Positions 49,481 to 60,831 of a stretch of 64,000 bases of DNA are shown here, one piece after another. This DNA is from Aeromonas rivuli (GTDB taxonomy: Bacteria; Pseudomonadota; Gammaproteobacteria; Enterobacterales; Aeromonadaceae), in contig NZ_CDBJ01000027.1 in NCBI RefSeq assembly GCF_000820045.1, positions 278,541-342,540 of the forward strand. Direction: 5' to 3'. The position numbers and the translations under genes are program-made. Under the pieces are notes generated by a model. The model did no database searches, had not been told where the DNA came from, and saw only the letters and a program-made list of their open reading frames with translations. Numbering within the stretch: the stretch's first letter is position 1; each line of letters opens with the position of its first letter.

Positions 49481-49518
49481 AAAAAACCGGGCTCCCTGTT
49501 GGGAGCCCGGTTTTTTTT
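49481..49518 (+). terminator. Rho-independent terminator after tal
   Basis: CCGGGCTCCC / GGGAGCCCGG stem with A-run and eight Ts. Confidence 0.95.
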
Positions 49519-49632
49519 CGTCGATTAATTTAGCCAATTGAACCCTGTCATATGAATGTCACGAAAACGTTTTAATTTCCATAGCGTTGTGTTATACGGT
49601 TGGTGAAAAGAATAACAACCAAGGAGGGATCC

Positions 49633-49815
49633 ATGGATATGTTCAGCTATGACGTTGATGATGTTGTTGAGCTGGGTTCACGCGGTCGCGGGACAACGGG
49701 AAAAAAACGCAAGTGGAGAGAAATTGAGGCATTGAAGGATAAACATCGCTTGCAGAAGGAGCTGCAGTCGATCGATATCACCTACGATGGTCTCTCCGAG
49801 GAGATAGTGCTGTAA
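49633..49815 (+). CDS. Small acidic/basic protein of the DUF3545 (PA3496-like) family
   Basis: 60 residues: acidic N-terminus MDMFSYDVDDVVEL, basic centre GKKRKWREIEALKDKHRLQKELQSID, ending GLSEEIVL. This matches small DUF3545-type proteins of Vibrio and related genera, function unknown. ATG at 49633 has an excellent AAGGAGG site; the longer frame to 49600 contains that site. Own terminator. Confidence 0.8.
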   Translation: MDMFSYDVDDVVELGSRGRGTTGKKRKWREIEALKDKHRLQKELQSIDITYDGLSEEIVL

Positions 49816-49834
49816 CCGCATCGACTCTCATGAA

Positions 49835-49862
49835 AAGACCCCGCCTGCGCGGGGTCTTCTTA
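49835..49862 (+). terminator. Rho-independent terminator
   Basis: AAGACCCCGC-CTGC-GCGGGGTCTT stem followed by CTTATTT. Confidence 0.88.
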
Positions 49863-49942
49863 TTTCAACGAGGCTGCTGCCACCGCCATTCTCTCTCAAC
49901 AACAGGCCCGCTATCACAGCCCCCTTTCAGTGAAATAACCAT

Positions 49943-50488
49943 CTAGATGACTGGCAGAGAGAGGCGACGGGCCAACTCCTGAAAGTGCTGGCTCACCTCG
50001 GGTCCGAACAGGGGATCGCCTATGGCACGGTTCTGCCACTGTTGCTCCAGTTGACGCCAGTCATCTTCGGTCAGCACATCGCGCAGATGCGGGAATATCA
50101 CCCCTTCCTCATAGTTCATGTGTCCCTCTTGCAAGGCCACGAACTGGGCTAGCTTGGCGGTAAATTGATCCAGGGGGATGACGGCGTCCATCAGGATCAT
50201 CTCCACCATCTCCTTCAAGTGGGAGCCAGTCTCGACCAGAGAGGCATGCTCCAGTTGCAGCCGCTGGCTGACATTTCCCTCGACCAGACGGTACTTGAGG
50301 TAGTAGTCATAGATGAGATCTTCCTTGGGATGGTGGTATTTGTCGGCCACTTCCCGCAAGTAGTCGATCACGTCACGCACCAACGCATAATCGACCGGCC
50401 GCTCCTCATGGATAGCATTGAGCTTGCTTTTGAGCAGCTCCAACAGCCTGGCTATGTTGAGGTGATCCTGGTGCAGCTTGGCTAACAT
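49943..50488 (-). CDS. Hemerythrin HHE-domain protein
   Basis: 181-residue all-helical protein with a hemerythrin-like pattern of metal ligands: LHQDH near residue 5, YHHPKEDLIYD near 51, LEHASLVE near 79, and EGHMNYEEGVIFPHLRD near 121. Family members bind a di-iron centre and are tied to oxygen, nitric oxide or iron-sulphur repair. It is distinct from YtfE/RIC, lacking the N-terminal ScdA domain. Downstream of ung on the same strand with an 81-base gap. A good GGAGAG ribosome site is present. Confidence 0.85.
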   Translation of the reverse strand: MLAKLHQDHLNIARLLELLKSKLNAIHEERPVDYALVRDVIDYLREVADKYHHPKEDLIYDYYLKYRLVEGNVSQRLQLEHASLVETGSHLKEMVEMILMDAVIPLDQFTAKLAQFVALQEGHMNYEEGVIFPHLRDVLTEDDWRQLEQQWQNRAIGDPLFGPEVSQHFQELARRLSLPVI

Positions 50489-50569
50489 AAGCTCTCCTTG
50501 GCTTAAAAATGAACATGTCCATCCTTGAGTATACGGCCATTTATCCCCTCAACTTTGCCCTCCATCAAG

Positions 50570-51238
50570 TCAGACGCAGACAGAACACCAGTCGACCGGG
50601 TGCTGACCCTGCTCAACCAGCAGGCGATTCGTCTCGGTGAAATGACCGCAGCCGATGAAACCACGATGGGCTGAAAGCGGGCTGGGATGGGGCGCTGTGA
50701 GCACATGGTGACGCTCCTTGTCGATGAAACGCCCCTTCTTCTGGGCATGGGCACCCCATAACAGAAACACCACCCCTTCCCGGCTGGCATTGAGCTGCTC
50801 TATCACCCTGTCGGTGAAGGTTTCCCAACCCAGAGCCGCGTGGGAGTGGGCCTGACCCGCCTCCACCGTCAGTACCGTATTGAGCAGCAGTACCCCTTGT
50901 TTCGCCCAGGACTCGAGGAAGCCATGGTTGGGGATGGTGAAGCCGGGCAGATCCCGTGCCATCTCCTTGTAGATGTTGACCAGCGAGGGCGGGGTACGGA
51001 CTCCGGGCAATACGGAAAAACAGAGACCATGGGCCTGGCCCGGGCCGTGGTAAGGGTCTTGTCCCAGGATCACCACTTTGACATCCGCCAGCTCGGTCAG
51101 CTTGAAGGCGTTGAACACCTCGCTGGTCGGAGGGTAGATGAGCTTGCCCGCTTCCCGCTCAGCCCTGACCGCAGCCAGGGTCTGCTTGAAATAGTCCTGC
51201 TCCTTCTGGGAGCCAATCACATCCGTCCAGGTCAACAC
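50570..51238 (-). CDS. ung: Uracil-DNA glycosylase
   Basis: Removes uracil from DNA in base-excision repair. 222 residues: the water-activating motif [18 protein letters not shown] near residue 55, [17 protein letters not shown] near 117, and the minor-groove loop [13 protein letters not shown] near 182. The start is GTG at 51238 with a GAGG site 8 bases upstream. Divergent from grcA, the E. coli neighbour as well. Confidence 0.96.
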   Translation of the reverse strand: MLTWTDVIGSQKEQDYFKQTLAAVRAEREAGKLIYPPTSEVFNAFKLTELADVKVVILGQDPYHGPGQAHGLCFSVLPGVRTPPSLVNIYKEMARDLPGFTIPNHGFLESWAKQGVLLLNTVLTVEAGQAHSHAALGWETFTDRVIEQLNASREGVVFLLWGAHAQKKGRFIDKERHHVLTAPHPSPLSAHRGFIGCGHFTETNRLLVEQGQHPVDWCSVCV

Positions 51239-51498
51239 CGGGATACCTCGTTCTCAGTTTCTGCAAGGTGCCCAGAATAGGGGGAGGAACCGCCGGACGC
51301 AACCAGGGCCGACTCAGGCGCCACCGGACAAAGAGAGTGAGATACGGGATAAGAGATTGAGCCACCCGCATATATCCTCACCGCCCTGAGCTTATATGTG
51401 TGGTTAACAAGCGCATAAGATGTAGTTAAATTACTAGATTAAGAGTTGAAAAGATGCATAATTAGACCATCTTACGATTCGGAACAAATGACTTAATA

Positions 51499-51512
51499 TT
51501 GATTAAACTCAA
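51499..51512 (+). promoter_or_regulatory. FNR-like box, distal, upstream of grcA
   Basis: TTGATTAAACTCAA: one perfect half-site and one with a single mismatch to TTGAT-N4-ATCAA. It lies exactly 53 bases upstream of the proximal box. Confidence 0.65.
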
Positions 51513-51551
51513 TGAATTAAATATCTAAAAGCCCAGCTTTCTGGATATTTT

Positions 51552-51565
51552 TTGATTTAGATCAA
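51552..51565 (+). promoter_or_regulatory. FNR box, proximal, upstream of grcA
   Basis: TTGATTTAGATCAA is a perfect TTGAT-N4-ATCAA site. With TATATA at 51589-51594 as -10, it is centred about 41 bases before transcription start, the class II activating position. Confidence 0.9.
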
Positions 51566-51709
51566 AATTGGTTTTATTACTAACATGCTATATATGACCC
51601 CATCAGAGTAAAGGTGTAAGGCAAGCGCCCGTTAAGGCTGTTTCAGTTATTTTCAGCGCATTTGGGTAATTTCCTTACAGTGGATCCGCTTTTAATGAGG
51701 AGTCATGCC

Positions 51710-52090
51710 ATGATCAAGGGCATTCAAATCACCCAGGCCGCCAACCCGGCGCTGCTGAATTCTTTCTGGCTGCTGGATGAAGCACAGCAACAGGCTCGCT
51801 GCATTTGCGCTAAAGACGATGCCTTCGCCGCCGATCAGGACGTCAAACTGTCCGATCTTGGCCAGTTCGAATATCGTGAACTGCCGCTGCAGAGCGACCC
51901 CGTCGTCGAAGGTGGCCAGCACCTCAATGTCAACGTGCTGAGCCGCGAGACCCTGGAAGACGCCGTCGCCAACCCCGAGAAGTACCCGCAGCTCACCATC
52001 CGTGTCTCCGGTTACGCAGTGCGATTCAACGCCCTGACCCCGGAACAGCAGCGTGACGTGATCACCCGTACCTTTACCAAGAGCCTGTAA
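51710..52090 (+). CDS. grcA: Autonomous glycyl radical cofactor GrcA (YfiD)
   Basis: Small spare-part protein that replaces the damaged glycyl-radical domain of pyruvate formate-lyase after oxygen exposure. 126 residues, with the radical glycine in [20 protein letters not shown] near residue 100 and the family C-terminus [15 protein letters not shown] at 51710 follows GAGGAG; the upstream ATG at 51662 is in the leader. The 5' leader is about 110 bases. Anaerobic induction is predicted from the two FNR boxes. Confidence 0.96.
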   Translation: MIKGIQITQAANPALLNSFWLLDEAQQQARCICAKDDAFAADQDVKLSDLGQFEYRELPLQSDPVVEGGQHLNVNVLSRETLEDAVANPEKYPQLTIRVSGYAVRFNALTPEQQRDVITRTFTKSL

Positions 52091-52112
52091 GCCACGCTTA
52101 AGGTTACGGATG

Positions 52113-52142
52113 AAAAAAAACCTCCCGACGGGAGGTTTTTTT
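52113..52142. terminator. Terminator between grcA and kdsA
   Basis: AAAACCTCCC-GAC-GGGAGGTTTT hairpin with A and T runs; can serve both converging genes. Confidence 0.9.
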
Positions 52143-52161
52143 ATGGCTGTTGCGCGCAGGC

Positions 52162-53192
<1,031 letters not shown>

Positions 53193-53204
53193 CCCCAGAC
53201 GCCC

Positions 53205-54008
53205 TCAATGGAGGGGCTTGGGGCTGAGATCCAGGGCGGCCAGCTGCATCTTGAGCACATCGGCCACCGGATCGTCCGGGCACTGTTCAATAAAATATTC
53301 AAAGTCGTCGGCGGCGAAGCGGGGGCAGTCGAGCTGCTCGTAGATGAAGCCTCTGTCCCGCGTCTCCAGCGGATCGCCGGGTTTCATGCGCAGCAGCAAC
53401 TCGCTGGCGCGCAGCGCCTCCGCCATGCGATTCTCACGCAGCAAAGCACTCTTGCTGACGTTGATCAGGCGCTCGATGATCTCCCACTGCCCCGAAGGTT
53501 GCAGATGATCCGGTTTCAGGGCTGCCAGATCCCCGAGGGAGCCGCGCAGCAGCAGCTCGATACGGTGGTGGCTCAGCACCTCGCCGTTGAAGGGATCGAC
53601 ATAGACCTCCCCCTCGTCCCCTGCAAAACTCACCAGAAAGTAACCGGGGAAGCAGATCCCCTCCACATCCAGACCGACCCGTCGCCCAAGCTGGATAAGC
53701 AGTATGCCGAGGCTGACCGGGATCCCCTGGCGCCGCGTCAGCACAGTGGCAATGTCGCTGTTACCTGAGGAGAAAAAGTCCTGCCAGTCGCCGTGAAAAC
53801 CCAGACTCTGGTAGAAGCCATGGATCAGCTGAGTGCGCACCTCATCGGCCGTGCCTTCCTGAAGGGTCTCATTGAGCCACTCATCGAGCAGCTCCAGTTC
53901 CCGCAGGGATCCTTCCCCATCATGCTGATTGATCTCCTCGCTGACGCTCAGGGCCAGCAAGACGAGATCCTGGGCCTCAAAATCCGTCCACTCATCGATG
54001 CGAAACAT
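53205..54008 (-). CDS. sirB1: SirB1 family protein (YchA), transglutaminase-like/TPR
   Basis: 267 residues, soluble. The N-terminal half resembles the SirB1 transglutaminase-like domain (VLTRRQGIPVSLGILLIQLGRRVGLDVEGICFPGYFLV near residue 90). The C-terminal half is TPR-like (ALLRENRMAEALRASELLLRMKPGDPLETRDRG). Biochemical role unknown. Part of the hemA-prfA-prmC-sirB2-sirB1-kdsA neighbourhood shared with E. coli. Its 3' end borders the kdsA leader repeats. Confidence 0.9.
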   Translation of the reverse strand: MFRIDEWTDFEAQDLVLLALSVSEEINQHDGEGSLRELELLDEWLNETLQEGTADEVRTQLIHGFYQSLGFHGDWQDFFSSGNSDIATVLTRRQGIPVSLGILLIQLGRRVGLDVEGICFPGYFLVSFAGDEGEVYVDPFNGEVLSHHRIELLLRGSLGDLAALKPDHLQPSGQWEIIERLINVSKSALLRENRMAEALRASELLLRMKPGDPLETRDRGFIYEQLDCPRFAADDFEYFIEQCPDDPVADVLKMQLAALDLSPKPLH

Positions 54009-54096
54009 CAGCTTATTCCCCCAGGCACGAGATCGCAGGCGGCTAGCCGCATGCAGGCAACCTCAGTCCATTTATCAATTGCGGGCATCATGGGCC

Positions 54097-54480
54097 TTAA
54101 CCGAACAGCGTTGAGTGCTTGAGTATGGCCAGCTTGGCCACGAAATAGACCCAACCCAGGGTGCCCAGGAAGGCAAACCAGCGGATCATATTGCCTCGGG
54201 CCAGACGCAATGCCATCAGACCCAGGAAGGCAACCACCAGAATGGATACCAGCTTCTCGCTCAGCCAGGGCACGACATTATTGAACGGATTGAGATCCAG
54301 CACCATGCACAGGGCCACACCGGTGAGTACCACCAGGCCATTGCACCAGCCACTCAGTTGCAGGGTGCGGGGATCTCTCCCTCGGTCAGAACCCGTCTGT
54401 TGCCAGTAGAAACGCAGTATGAACATCAGCACGGCAGCCGCGATCAGCAGCAGATGAAGATGTTTGAGAGCAAAATACAT
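54097..54480 (-). CDS. sirB2: SirB2 family inner-membrane protein (YchQ)
   Basis: 127 residues with four hydrophobic helices (HLLLIAAAVLMFILRFYW; GLVVLTGVALCMVLDL; VSILVVAFLGLMALRLA; WFAFLGTLGWVYFVAKLA). Function unknown; family named from an old link to Salmonella invasion regulation. ATG at 54480 has an AAGGA site. Sits between prmC and sirB1 as in E. coli. Confidence 0.88.
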   Translation of the reverse strand: MYFALKHLHLLLIAAAVLMFILRFYWQQTGSDRGRDPRTLQLSGWCNGLVVLTGVALCMVLDLNPFNNVVPWLSEKLVSILVVAFLGLMALRLARGNMIRWFAFLGTLGWVYFVAKLAILKHSTLFG

Positions 54481-54517
54481 CACTTATCCTTGAACAAGAT
54501 GCGGGCCTGGCCCGCCA

Positions 54518-55366
54518 TCAATCATGAGGGTGCCAGCAACCCAGGGTCACCCGTTCGTTATCGCCATAGTCACGTATGGTCGCCACCCCCTGATAACCCT
54601 GCTGCGACAGCAAGTTGCGCACCGCCTCCCCTTGTTGCCAGCCATGTTCGAGCAGCAACCAGCCGCCCGCCTGCAGATAGTCCGGGGATTGCGCCACTAT
54701 CTGGCGCAAGTCAGCCAATCCCTGCTCGTCGGCCACCAGGGCAGAAAGCGGTTCGAAGCGCACATCGCCCTGCGCCAGATGCTCATCATCCGGGTCTATG
54801 TAAGGCGGATTGGAGACAATCAGGTCAAAACGCGGCGGCGTGGCCAGCTCGGCCAGAGGGGCAAACCAGCTGCCCGCCAGCAGCGTCAGCGGCAATGACA
54901 GGGTCTGACTGTTCTCCCGGGCCAGGGCCACGGCACCTGGCATGAGATCCAGGGCCCAGATATCGGCATCGGGGCGCTCCGACTTGAGCGCCAGGGCAAT
55001 GGCACCGGTGCCGGTACCCAGATCGAGCACACGGCAGGGGCCTGCGGGCAAGCGGGAGAGTGCCTGTTCGACCAGCAGCTCGGTATCCGGGCGCGGGATC
55101 AGGGTCGCCGGGCTCACTTTGAGGGGCAGCGACCAGAACTCCCGCTCGCCGATAAGGTGGGCGATGGGTTCACCGGCCAGGCGACGCACCAGCCACGCTT
55201 GCAGCGTCCCTTGCTGCGCGGCATCGAGAGTGCGCTCCGGCCAGGTCATCAGGTAACTGCGCCGGCAGCTCAGCAGATGGCAGAGCAGCGCATCGGCGTC
55301 GGCGCGGGGGGATTCCCCGGAGGCCAGGGTCGCCATGATATGGGCCCGGGCTTGCTGGATCTGCAT
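54518..55366 (-). CDS. prmC: Release factor glutamine methyltransferase
   Basis: Methylates the glutamine of the GGQ motif in release factors RF1 and RF2. 282 residues: N-terminal helical substrate domain, SAM motif VLDLGTGTGAIALAL near residue 114, and active-site DLIVSNPPYID near 183. Directly after prfA, whose product is its substrate. Confidence 0.96.
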   Translation of the reverse strand: MQIQQARAHIMATLASGESPRADADALLCHLLSCRRSYLMTWPERTLDAAQQGTLQAWLVRRLAGEPIAHLIGEREFWSLPLKVSPATLIPRPDTELLVEQALSRLPAGPCRVLDLGTGTGAIALALKSERPDADIWALDLMPGAVALARENSQTLSLPLTLLAGSWFAPLAELATPPRFDLIVSNPPYIDPDDEHLAQGDVRFEPLSALVADEQGLADLRQIVAQSPDYLQAGGWLLLEHGWQQGEAVRNLLSQQGYQGVATIRDYGDNERVTLGCWHPHD

Positions 55367-55417
55367 CAGTGCGGCTCTCTCTGGGTTGCCATCCTATACA
55401 CACTCCTCTGCTGGCGA

Positions 55418-56506
55418 TTAACCATTGTCCGCCAGGGAGGCGAGCTGATCGGCTTGATACTCCTGTACCAGCGGCGTGATGACGCAGTCCAGATCCCCCT
55501 CCAGGATGTCGCCCAGCCGGTAGAGGGTGAGGTTGATGCGGTGCTCGGAGAGGCGCCCCTGGGGGTAGTTATAGGTACGAATACGCTCGGAGCGATCGCC
55601 AGAGCCCACCAGATTGCGGCGGGTGCTCTGCTCGGCGGCGCGGTGGCGTTCATCCTCGGCCGCCTGCAGGCGGGCGGAGAGCACCGACATCGCCTTGGCG
55701 CGGTTCTTGTGCTGGGAACGCTCATCCTGGCACTCCACCACCAGCCCGGTGGGCAGGTGAGTGATGCGGATGGCGGAGTCCGTCTTGTTGACGTGCTGAC
55801 CACCGGCCCCGGAGGCGCGGAAGGTATCTATCTTCAGGTCGTTCGCATTGATCTCGACTTGCTCGGCTTCCGGTACTTCCGGCAGCACCGCCACGGTACA
55901 GGCGGAGGTGTGCACCCGGCCCTGGGATTCGGTCTCTGGCACCCGCTGCACCCGGTGGCCGCCGGATTCAAACTTGAGGCGACCATAGACGTGCTCGCCA
56001 TCAATCTTGGCGATCACCTCCTTGTAGCCCCCATGTTCGCCGTCGTTGCAGCTGACGATGGAGAGGCGCCAGCCCTGACGTTCAGCAAAGCGCGAGTACA
56101 TGCGAAACAGATCCCCGGCAAAGATGGCCGCTTCATCCCCGCCCGCTCCGGCGCGGATCTCCAGGTAGCAGTTGTTGTCATCCCGGGGATCCCTTGGCAA
56201 CAGCATCACCTGCAGCGCCTGCTCTTGATCTTCCAGCGTGGCCTTGACCAGGGGCAGCTCCTCCTGCGCCATCTCGCGCAAGTCGGTGTCACTGTCCTCC
56301 AGCATCAGCTTGGTGGTTTCCAGCTCGTCTTCGGCGCCGCGAAAACGCTGGAAGGCGTGCACTATGTCTTCCAGCTGGGAATACTCCCGGGTCAGGGCGC
56401 GGTATCTGTCCTGATCCGAGGCCACCCCCGGCTCGCCGAGCAAGGCCTGTACTTCTTCGTGGCGCTCGATGAGGCCTTCCAGCTTTCTGATCAGTGACGG
56501 ATTCAT
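55418..56506 (-). CDS. prfA: Peptide chain release factor 1
   Basis: Reads UAA and UAG stop codons and triggers peptide release. 362 residues with the RF1-type tripeptide region [18 protein letters not shown] (PET, position of PxT) near residue 186 and the GGQ loop [15 protein letters not shown] near 230. Full length. Between hemA and prmC. Confidence 0.97.
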   Translation of the reverse strand: MNPSLIRKLEGLIERHEEVQALLGEPGVASDQDRYRALTREYSQLEDIVHAFQRFRGAEDELETTKLMLEDSDTDLREMAQEELPLVKATLEDQEQALQVMLLPRDPRDDNNCYLEIRAGAGGDEAAIFAGDLFRMYSRFAERQGWRLSIVSCNDGEHGGYKEVIAKIDGEHVYGRLKFESGGHRVQRVPETESQGRVHTSACTVAVLPEVPEAEQVEINANDLKIDTFRASGAGGQHVNKTDSAIRITHLPTGLVVECQDERSQHKNRAKAMSVLSARLQAAEDERHRAAEQSTRRNLVGSGDRSERIRTYNYPQGRLSEHRINLTLYRLGDILEGDLDCVITPLVQEYQADQLASLADNG

Positions 56507-56557
56507 AGTTCCCGATATCTCAATGGTGACGGGGCGGCATGGCCTGCCCGGGCAAAG

Positions 56558-57814
56558 TTAGTCCGCTGACAGGCCAAGGACCTGACGCAGCTGGATCAGC
56601 TGTTCGCGATCCCCGCTCGCCCCCGCCTGACGAAGGGCCTGGGTCGGAGCATGGATCAGCTTGTTGGTGAGTCTGTGGGTCAAGGCGCGCGCCGCCGCCT
56701 CGGGAGATTCCCCTTGCGCAAGGGCTTGCAGGGCACGGGCCAGCTCCTCTTCCGCATACTGCTGGGCCTGGGCGCGGTAGTCGCGGATGAGATCGACCGC
56801 ATGCAAGGAGCGATACCAGTCCATGAACTCGTCGCGCTCTTCCAGGACGATGACCTCGGCCTGGGTGGCCGCCCGCTTGCGGGTCTCCAGGTTCTGCTCG
56901 ATGATGCCCTGCAGGTCATCGACCGTGTAGAGGTAGGCATCGGAAAGATCGTCCACCTGCGCCTCGATGTCGCGGGGCACGGCGATATCGACCAGAAACA
57001 TCGGCTTGAAGCGACGCGCCTTGAGTGCCCGCTCCACCATGCCCTTGCCGATGATGGGCAAGGGGCTGGCGGTGGAGCTGATGACGATGTCCGCTTCATG
57101 CAGATAATCCGGGATCTCTTCGAGGGTCATCACCTGAGCGCCGAACTCCTCGGCCAGGGTATGAGCACGCTGCAGGGTGCGGTTGGCCACCATCATCTGA
57201 CGCACGTTCTGCTCGCGCAGATGGCGGGCGACCAGTTCGATGGTTTCGCCGGCCCCGACCAGCAGCACCTTGGTCTGGGAGAGATCCGAGAAGATACGCC
57301 GCGCCAGACTCACGGCCGCGAAGGCGACCGACACGGCGCTTGCGCCTATTTCGGTGTCGGTACGCACCCGTTTGGCCACGGAGAACGCCTTCTGGAACAG
57401 GCGCTCCAGGGAGCCCTTGAGCACCTCGGCCTGCTGGGCATGGGCGTAGGATTGCTTGATCTGCCCCAGGATCTGCGGCTCTCCCAATACCAGGGAGTCG
57501 AGCCCGCAGGCGACCCGCATCAGGTGGCGTACCGCCTCCTCGTCATGGTGCTGGTAGATGGCCTTCTCCACCTCGGCGTTATCCAGACCGTGATACTGCT
57601 GCAGCCACTGGGCGACCTGGGCGCCATGGCCCTGCTCCAGGGCGCAGTAGAGCTCAGTGCGATTGCAGGTAGAGACGATCACCGCCTCGCTCACCCCGGG
57701 TTGCGCCACCAACTCCCGCAGGGCATGGTCGATGCAATCCGGGCCAAAGGCGACCCGTTCCCGCAAGGCGACACTGGCGGTGTTGTGGTTGATTCCGAGG
57801 GCAAGCAGACTCAT
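56558..57814 (-). CDS. hemA: Glutamyl-tRNA reductase
   Basis: First committed step of C5-pathway tetrapyrrole synthesis: reduces Glu-tRNA to glutamate-1-semialdehyde with NADPH. 418 residues: [21 protein letters not shown], the catalytic cysteine in [12 protein letters not shown] near residue 50, the NADPH motif [17 protein letters not shown] near 188, and a C-terminal dimerisation helix. ATG at 57814 matches the family. Divergent from lolB. Confidence 0.96.
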   Translation of the reverse strand: MSLLALGINHNTASVALRERVAFGPDCIDHALRELVAQPGVSEAVIVSTCNRTELYCALEQGHGAQVAQWLQQYHGLDNAEVEKAIYQHHDEEAVRHLMRVACGLDSLVLGEPQILGQIKQSYAHAQQAEVLKGSLERLFQKAFSVAKRVRTDTEIGASAVSVAFAAVSLARRIFSDLSQTKVLLVGAGETIELVARHLREQNVRQMMVANRTLQRAHTLAEEFGAQVMTLEEIPDYLHEADIVISSTASPLPIIGKGMVERALKARRFKPMFLVDIAVPRDIEAQVDDLSDAYLYTVDDLQGIIEQNLETRKRAATQAEVIVLEERDEFMDWYRSLHAVDLIRDYRAQAQQYAEEELARALQALAQGESPEAAARALTHRLTNKLIHAPTQALRQAGASGDREQLIQLRQVLGLSAD

Positions 57815-57942
57815 GAGTGGGCGCTGATCGTTTCTTGGGCACAGGGTGTATAAGGCCGTCAATTGTACGAGAAAGGGTAAGGCTTTAAAAGCAATACGGC
57901 CGCCCCTTATACTGTGGCAAACCTCTTATCCGGAGCACGACC

Positions 57943-58521
57943 TTGTTCTTGCGACTTTTCCCCCTGCTCGGCCTGCTACTGCTCGCCGGTTGTACTGTCA
58001 CCCAACCCCAGCGCCAGCAAGTCGATTGGCAGCAAGAACGGACCCGATTAGAGCGGCTCGATCACTGGCAACTGTCGGGCAAGATGGCCATCATCACCGC
58101 CCAGCAGAAGGGCAGCGCTCGCCTCAACTGGCAACAAACCGGTGATGATTATCGCTTGAATCTCACCAGCCTGATCGGCACCAGCATCCTGGAGCTGAGC
58201 CGGGTGCAAGGCCAGGTCAGCCTGACCGACAACGAGGGCAAGCTGCACCAGAGTCAGGATGCCGAGGCGCTCATCTACCAGCTCACCGGCTGGCACCTGC
58301 CCATCGACGGCCTGCCCGAGTGGATCAAGGGGCTGCCCGGCAAAGCCGACTACAACCTCAACCCGGACAACAGCCTGGCGAGCGTCCGTGATGGCCAGTG
58401 GCAGATCAACTATCAGGACTACCGGGATCAGAATGGCTATCGCCTGCCCCACTTGCTCAACATGACCGGCCCCCAGAGCCGCCTCAAGTTGCAGATCAAC
58501 GAGTGGATCCTGCAACCATGA
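57943..58521 (+). CDS. lolB: Outer-membrane lipoprotein insertase LolB
   Basis: Receives lipoproteins from LolA and inserts them in the outer membrane. 192 residues: signal [17 protein letters not shown] (lipobox LAGC), then [38 protein letters not shown] and [17 protein letters not shown]. The start is TTG at 57943 with GGAG 8 bases upstream; no ATG is available before the signal. Its stop overlaps the ispE start (ATGA), so they are coupled. Confidence 0.93.
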   Translation: MFLRLFPLLGLLLLAGCTVTQPQRQQVDWQQERTRLERLDHWQLSGKMAIITAQQKGSARLNWQQTGDDYRLNLTSLIGTSILELSRVQGQVSLTDNEGKLHQSQDAEALIYQLTGWHLPIDGLPEWIKGLPGKADYNLNPDNSLASVRDGQWQINYQDYRDQNGYRLPHLLNMTGPQSRLKLQINEWILQP

Positions 58522-59366
58522 GCCAGACTCGCTGGCCTGCCCCGGCCAAACTCAATCTGTTCCTGCACATCAATGGCCGTCGCCCGGACGGCTATCACGA
58601 GCTGCAGACCCTGTTCATCTTCCTCAATCACGGCGACTGGCTCGAATTCGAGCCGCTGCCGGACAGCGACCAGCTCACCCTGAGCCCGGCCATTCCCGGC
58701 GTACCCGATGAGCAGAATCTCATCATCCGTGCCGCCCGGCTGCTGCAAACCAGGTTGAGCCGTCCCATGGGGGCCCATATCAGGCTGGAGAAGGTACTGC
58801 CCATGGGGGGCGGTATCGGCGGCGGTTCATCGGATGCCGCCACCACCCTGGTGGCCCTCAATCATCTCTGGCAAGGGGGATTGAGTCTGGATGAGTTGGC
58901 CGAGCTGGGGGTGAGCCTGGGGGCCGATGTGCCGGTGTTTGTGCGCGGGCGCGCCGCCTTTGCCGAAGGGGTGGGCGAGCGGTTGCAACCCGTCACCCTG
59001 CCCGAAGCCTGGTATCTGGTACTCAAACCCGAGTGCCACGTCAGCACCGCCGAGGTTTTTCAGGATCCGGACTTGCCACGCAATACCCCCAAATTGGCAT
59101 TGAACAGCCTGCTGGACGGGGTTTGGAAAAACGATTGCGAGCCGCTGGTGAAAAAGCGCCACCCCGAGGTTGCCAATGCGCTCGGCTGGTTGCTAGAATA
59201 CGCGCCGTCAAGAATGACGGGCACAGGAGCCTGCGTCTTTGCTCAGTTTGAAGACGAAGTGAGTGCTCGAAAGGTGTTGGCCAAGGTACCGAGAGAGTGG
59301 GGGGGATTTGTCGCCAAGGGCGAGAACATATCACCACTCTTCGTGACATTGCAACAGACTCAATGA
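58518..59366 (+). CDS. ispE: 4-diphosphocytidyl-2-C-methyl-D-erythritol kinase
   Basis: GHMP kinase of the MEP isoprenoid pathway, 282 residues. [24 protein letters not shown] with the catalytic lysine near residue 10, the ATP loop [18 protein letters not shown] near 95, and [12 protein letters not shown] near 232. The start at 58518 overlaps the lolB stop by four bases. Followed two bases later by tRNA-Gln, as in enterics where tRNA or prs follows ispE. Confidence 0.96.
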   Translation: MSQTRWPAPAKLNLFLHINGRRPDGYHELQTLFIFLNHGDWLEFEPLPDSDQLTLSPAIPGVPDEQNLIIRAARLLQTRLSRPMGAHIRLEKVLPMGGGIGGGSSDAATTLVALNHLWQGGLSLDELAELGVSLGADVPVFVRGRAAFAEGVGERLQPVTLPEAWYLVLKPECHVSTAEVFQDPDLPRNTPKLALNSLLDGVWKNDCEPLVKKRHPEVANALGWLLEYAPSRMTGTGACVFAQFEDEVSARKVLAKVPREWGGFVAKGENISPLFVTLQQTQ

Positions 59367-59367
59367 T

Positions 59368-59442
59368 TGGGGTATCGCCAAGCGGTAAGGCAGCGGGTTT
59401 TGATCTCGCCATTCCTAGGTTCGAATCCTAGTACCCCAGCCA
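59368..59442 (+). tRNA. tRNA-Gln (TTG)
   Basis: 75 bases, acceptor TGGGGTA / TACCCCA with discriminator G and encoded CCA, anticodon loop TTTTGAT giving TTG, T-loop GGTTCGAATCC. It is essentially the same as the copies in the array at 63 kb. Located between ispE and prs. Confidence 0.97.
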
Positions 59443-59659
59443 TCATTGACCCATGGGAAGGATTACCGAAGACAGACTAGCGTCATGGCTTCGACCCCCT
59501 CTCCTCTGTTATAAGGTCTCTGCATAGTTCATTCGGTTGGTCTGCCGACCCGGGCCCATTGCCCTGCCCCGTCAGCTTGCTAAATCGTTTGCTAGCGAAC
59601 GATATGGGTTCGATTACGGACTCACCCACATACTGGATGCAACCCCGAGGTTTCAAACC

Positions 59660-60607
59660 GTGCCTGACATGAAGCTGTTTGCTGGTAACGCAACGCCGGA
59701 ACTAGCCCAGAAGATCGCAGATCGCCTGTTTATCAAACTCGGCAATGCTGCCGTAGGTCGCTTTAGCGACGGCGAGATCAGCGTACAGATCAATGAGAAT
59801 GTACGTGGTGGCGATATCTTCATCATTCAATCCACCTGTGCCCCGACCAACGACAATTTGATGGAATTGATCGTCATGGTGGATGCACTGCGTCGTGCTT
59901 CAGCTGGCCGTATCACGGCTGTCATCCCCTACTTTGGTTATGCCCGTCAGGACCGCCGCGTCCGCTCCGCCCGTGTACCCATCACCGCCAAGGTCGTCGC
60001 CGACTTCCTGTCCAGCGTGGGTGTGGATCGCGTGCTGACCGTTGACCTGCATGCCGAGCAGATCCAGGGCTTCTTCGATGTCCCGGTTGACAACGTGTTC
60101 GGCAGCCCGGTGCTGCTCGAAGACATGAAGTCCAAGAACCTCGAGTCCCCTGTGGTTGTCTCCCCGGACATCGGCGGCGTAGTCCGTGCCCGCGCCATCG
60201 CCAAGCTGCTGGACGACACCGACATCGCCATCATCGACAAGCGTCGTCCCCGTCCGAACGTCTCCCAGGTCATGCACCTGATCGGTGACGTCGCCGACCG
60301 CGACTGCATCATCGTCGATGACATGATCGATACCGGTGGCACCCTGTGCAAGGCGGCCGAAGCGCTGAAAGAGCGTGGCGCCAAGCGGGTATTTGCTTAC
60401 GCAACTCACCCTGTGTTCTCCGGCTCCGCCGTCGAAAACATCAAAAACTCCGTCATCGACGAGCTGATCATCACCGACTCCATCCCGCTCACCGCAGAGA
60501 TGAAGGCCATCGGCAAGGTCAAGCAGCTGACCCTCTCTACCGTGCTGGCCGAGGCCATTCGCCGCATCAGCAACGAAGAGTCCATCTCTGCCATGTTCGA
60601 GCATTGA
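59660..60607 (+). CDS. prs: Ribose-phosphate pyrophosphokinase
   Basis: Makes PRPP for nucleotide, histidine, tryptophan and NAD synthesis. 315 residues, nearly identical to E. coli Prs: [40 protein letters not shown] near residue 97, and the PRPP signature [20 protein letters not shown] near 215. The start is GTG at 59660, as in E. coli, with a GAGG upstream. The long leader (59443-59659) contains GCTAAATCGTTTGC, only partly like a PurR site, so no operator is called. Confidence 0.96.
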   Translation: MPDMKLFAGNATPELAQKIADRLFIKLGNAAVGRFSDGEISVQINENVRGGDIFIIQSTCAPTNDNLMELIVMVDALRRASAGRITAVIPYFGYARQDRRVRSARVPITAKVVADFLSSVGVDRVLTVDLHAEQIQGFFDVPVDNVFGSPVLLEDMKSKNLESPVVVSPDIGGVVRARAIAKLLDDTDIAIIDKRRPRPNVSQVMHLIGDVADRDCIIVDDMIDTGGTLCKAAEALKERGAKRVFAYATHPVFSGSAVENIKNSVIDELIITDSIPLTAEMKAIGKVKQLTLSTVLAEAIRRISNEESISAMFEH

Positions 60608-60642
60608 TGCCGGCCCGCCAGCTTACTGGCAGGCCAGATAAG

Positions 60643-60667
60643 AAAAACCGCCCCAGGGCGGTTTTTC
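60643..60667 (+). terminator. Rho-independent terminator after prs
   Basis: AAAAACCGCC-CCAG-GGCGGTTTTT hairpin. Confidence 0.93.
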
Positions 60668-60831
60668 TCTTTTCTGCACGCGGCAAAGGGCCCGCAGCCA
60701 CGGCCCTGACAGCAGAACAAATGGCAAGCCGGGACGGCATTGGTTGAGTGATCGCCACGCGGCGGCTAGAATATTGCGTCCTATTGCCCCGGGCACACCG
60801 TTTCGGGCTGCAGCGAGTGAAGAGACTGAGC

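Noticed and set aside
50505-50535. NsrR-like dyad upstream of the hemerythrin gene
   Set aside because: ATG/CAT halves are visible but half-site spacing and flanks do not fit the 11-1-11 pattern.
59581-59595. PurR-like site in the prs leader
   Set aside because: Only one half resembles the consensus (CGTTTGC); the other half does not pair, so the claim is too weak.
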